Shown: positions 49,301-52,300 of the stretch, piece by piece | Position numbering within the stretch: position 1 is the stretch's first letter | Layout of the letters: each line of letters begins with the position of its first letter | Assembly (NCBI GenBank): GCA_037954235.1 | Contig: JBBMOA010000017.1 | Location: forward strand, 25,619,027-25,683,026 | Source of the DNA: Aulostomus chinensis | Lineage: Eukaryota; Chordata; Actinopteri; Syngnathiformes; Aulostomidae | Direction of reading: 5' to 3' | Length of the DNA: 64,000 nt | The notes under the pieces: generated by a model | What the model was told of the DNA's origin: nothing | What the model saw: only the letters and a program-made list of their open reading frames with translations | Databases searched by the model: none | Position numbers and translations under genes: made by a program

Positions 49301-52300
49301 TGATGATGGCTTTTGATGGAGGTGTGCTAACGCTTCCCAGCCGCTACCATTTGTTGTGCTAAGCTAACTAGCATGGCTCTCAGCTGCCTCGTGCAGCAGG
49401 AAAGAGAAGAGTCTTGATTGTCTCCTGGCTTTGAGGAGGGTGAAAAATAACTCTCACAAAAAAGTCGGTGTGTTCCTCTACGGGAGCTGATTTATTGAGG
49501 CGTCAGTCTCTTTCTGGCCTTTTCCTCTTCACTAACTTGTGTTTACTCCTGAGCATCTCTTTGCACTGACAATGTGCTTTTACATAATTCGTCAGCGTTT
49601 TCAGAGCTCTCACCGCCGCTCTTCCTCCGCAGGTGGACGACCAGCGGGCTGAAGAGTCAGGGCCGTCTGTCCGTGGGCAGCAACCGGGACCGAGAGATCA
49701 GCATGTCTGTTGGCCTTGGCCGCTCCAAGCTGGACTCCAAGGGCGGAGTGGTGGGCGGGAATATAGACGTGAACACCCTGGAGATGGTCTGTGAGTAAAC
49801 AAGACGCCGACTTCTCCGACATCTGCTCTTCTGGTGCTGCTCGTTAGCAGCTGCTGTTCCAGCAGAGTTTCCACACAGCACTCAGCTGTTAAATTCATAA
49901 GTGTTTGTGTTCCAGCCCACATCTCTGAGCACCCGAACCAGCAGCCCAGCCATAAGATCCAGATCACCATGGGCTCCACAGAGGCCCGGGTGGACTACAT
50001 GGGCTCCAGCATCCTGATGGGCGTGTTCAGTAACGCTGACCTGCAGCTCCAGGACGAGTGGAAGGTCAACCTGTGCACCGCTGACACCAGCCTCTCTGAG
50101 AAAAGGTTTGATGTGATGCCATGGTTCACAGCCACAGGCATGTCTGTAGTTTGACAGGAAGTTAGCATGTAAGTTTGCGTCCTGACACGCGAACTTCTGA
50201 TTGTGAGAGAGGAGTTTGGTTTTCGACACCTGGACCTGTGGAACAAGTCGGAGACATCTGTAGAGAGAGGAAGGCTGTTGTTCACCTCGCCTGTAGCCTG
50301 TTACCTGGTTTATGTCCCAGTATTTCAACGTACTTGAGCCAAATTCCTGGTAGAAAATAACCAGAAGGTGGCGCTTTGCACACAAATCAGACGTCACTGA
50401 TTTCTGGAGACCTGGACTCACTGCAGCTGCTCCTCAACAGCTCCTGAAATCCGTCACTCAGATAGCATCGTTTTAAGCAGCGTTCATGGGCTGTAAAAAT
50501 GTGGGGATTTCTTTTCTTTTCTTTTCTTTTCTTCAGCCTGTCGTTGGTTTTATATTCTTGCCATCTGTCTCTCTGACCCTCCTCCCCCCACCCCACTCCC
50601 CTCCAGCGTGATCTTCGTCCATGGAGACTTGCAGTGGGACATTTTCCAGGTGATCATTTCGCGCTCCACCACGCCGGACCTAATCAAAATCGGCATGAAG
50701 CTGCAGGAGTTTTTCACTCAGCAGTTCGACACCAGCAAGCGTGCCCTGTCCACCTGGGGCCCCGGCCCCTACCTGCCCCCCAAGACTCCCGTCATCAACG
50801 CAGACAAAGGAGCTGCAGAGCTGTGTGAGCATGCCTTTGTCTTTGCTGCTGGCTGAAATATTTAATGCCTACGTGATATGTTATGCACAGCGAGCGTCGC
50901 AGGCGTCCTGCTGGTTGGAGGAAGTGAAGCGATTTGTAATTCTAATCCACTTCATTTGTATTCCCTTTTTCAGAAGGTTGACGTGGCGCCTCAACGACTG
51001 AATGCAATCAAACAAGCTCTTGAGATAATTAGAAACAAACAAAAACTGCATTCGTGAAAAAGATTGAGGGCTGTAAAAGGCTAAAAACTTGATGCTGCTG
51101 TTACCCACGGCAACACGCCTCGTGTTCCCGTCACAATTGATTTGTCTACCTTCATCCAGCTCACTGCTCATGTTGTGTCCCATATCTGTCTCGTTCACGC
51201 AGACATGGACGCCGCACATCACCGCCACTGGCCTGGGGTGCTGAAGGTAATCGCCGGCTGCCACATCTCCCTCTTCCAGATGCCTCTGCCCGAGGACGCG
51301 GTGCAGCTGGGCGGCTCCATGAGTCTCCATGGCAACCACATGACTCTGGCCTGCTTCCACGGGCCAAACTTCCGCTCCAAGTCATGGGCTCTGTTCCACC
51401 TGGAAGAGCCCAACATCGCCTTCTGGACGGAGGCTCAGAAGATCTGGGAGGACGGTGAGACGAGTGTTCAAGGACGTGTGTTGAGATGAAGATGGACGCT
51501 GACGCGATTCTGTCACTCTCAGGCTCCAAAGACGATTCCACGTACATCGTGCAGACGCTGGACTTCCACCTGGGTCACAACACCATGGTGACCAAACCCT
51601 GCGGTGCACTGGAGAGCCCGATGGCCACCATCACCAAGATCACCCGGCGGCGGCATGAAAACCCTCCGCACGGAGTCGCCACCGTTAAAGAGTGGTTCAA
51701 CTACGTCACCGCCATGAGGAACGAAGGTAGCACGCCGCTCAGGGCCAGTAGGCTGGAAAAGATGGATAATAGAGGCTTTGCTCTTCCTCCTCTCATAATC
51801 ATAACTCAAAATATTCTTTTAAAAATGAGAGAGGGTTGAAACGCCACCGGCGGGGCAGGAGTTAATGTGCGCTGAGAGTTTCCAGCAGATCTGACTGAGC
51901 GAGGTCTGGTTTTCAGGGTCAGAGGTGATTTCACTTCATTGTTTCGTCATTTAAAACTTTCTCAACTCCGACAGCTCTGACTGAGACAAGACCGACCCAA
52001 AATCCTCTCTGTGTGCCCCGGAGCCGCCGGCCGTTATCTGAAATGTAAAATAGGTGCAGATAGTGTTTAACGAGGCAGCCGAGCGTGAACGCCACCTTAA
52101 ACTCAGAAAGACTTCAGACACGTTTTATCTTTCCCTTCAGAGTTGAACTTGCTGAGGAACGTGGAGGCCAACAACCCCGAGAGCGGAGCCGCCGCCAAGA
52201 GCTCCAGTCTGCTGAGCAGCTTCCGCAGCAACTCCAGCTACAACCACGAAACCGAGACCATCTTCGCTCTTCCCAGAATGCAACTGGACTTCAAGTCCAT

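Larger units (their letters stand above)
47938..49632 (+). other. bltp1: intron w67-w68 with minisatellite and SINE
   Basis: Intron of 1,695 bases holding a 36-base-period minisatellite, directly followed by a truncated tRNA-type SINE; see those entries. The rest shows nothing recognisable. Confidence 0.7.

Noticed and set aside
50535..50606. Acceptor cttcag after the TTTTC repeat as start of w70
   Set aside because: In the required phase it meets a TGA before the true exon; the ctccag at 50606 gives the conserved VIFVHGDL reading.
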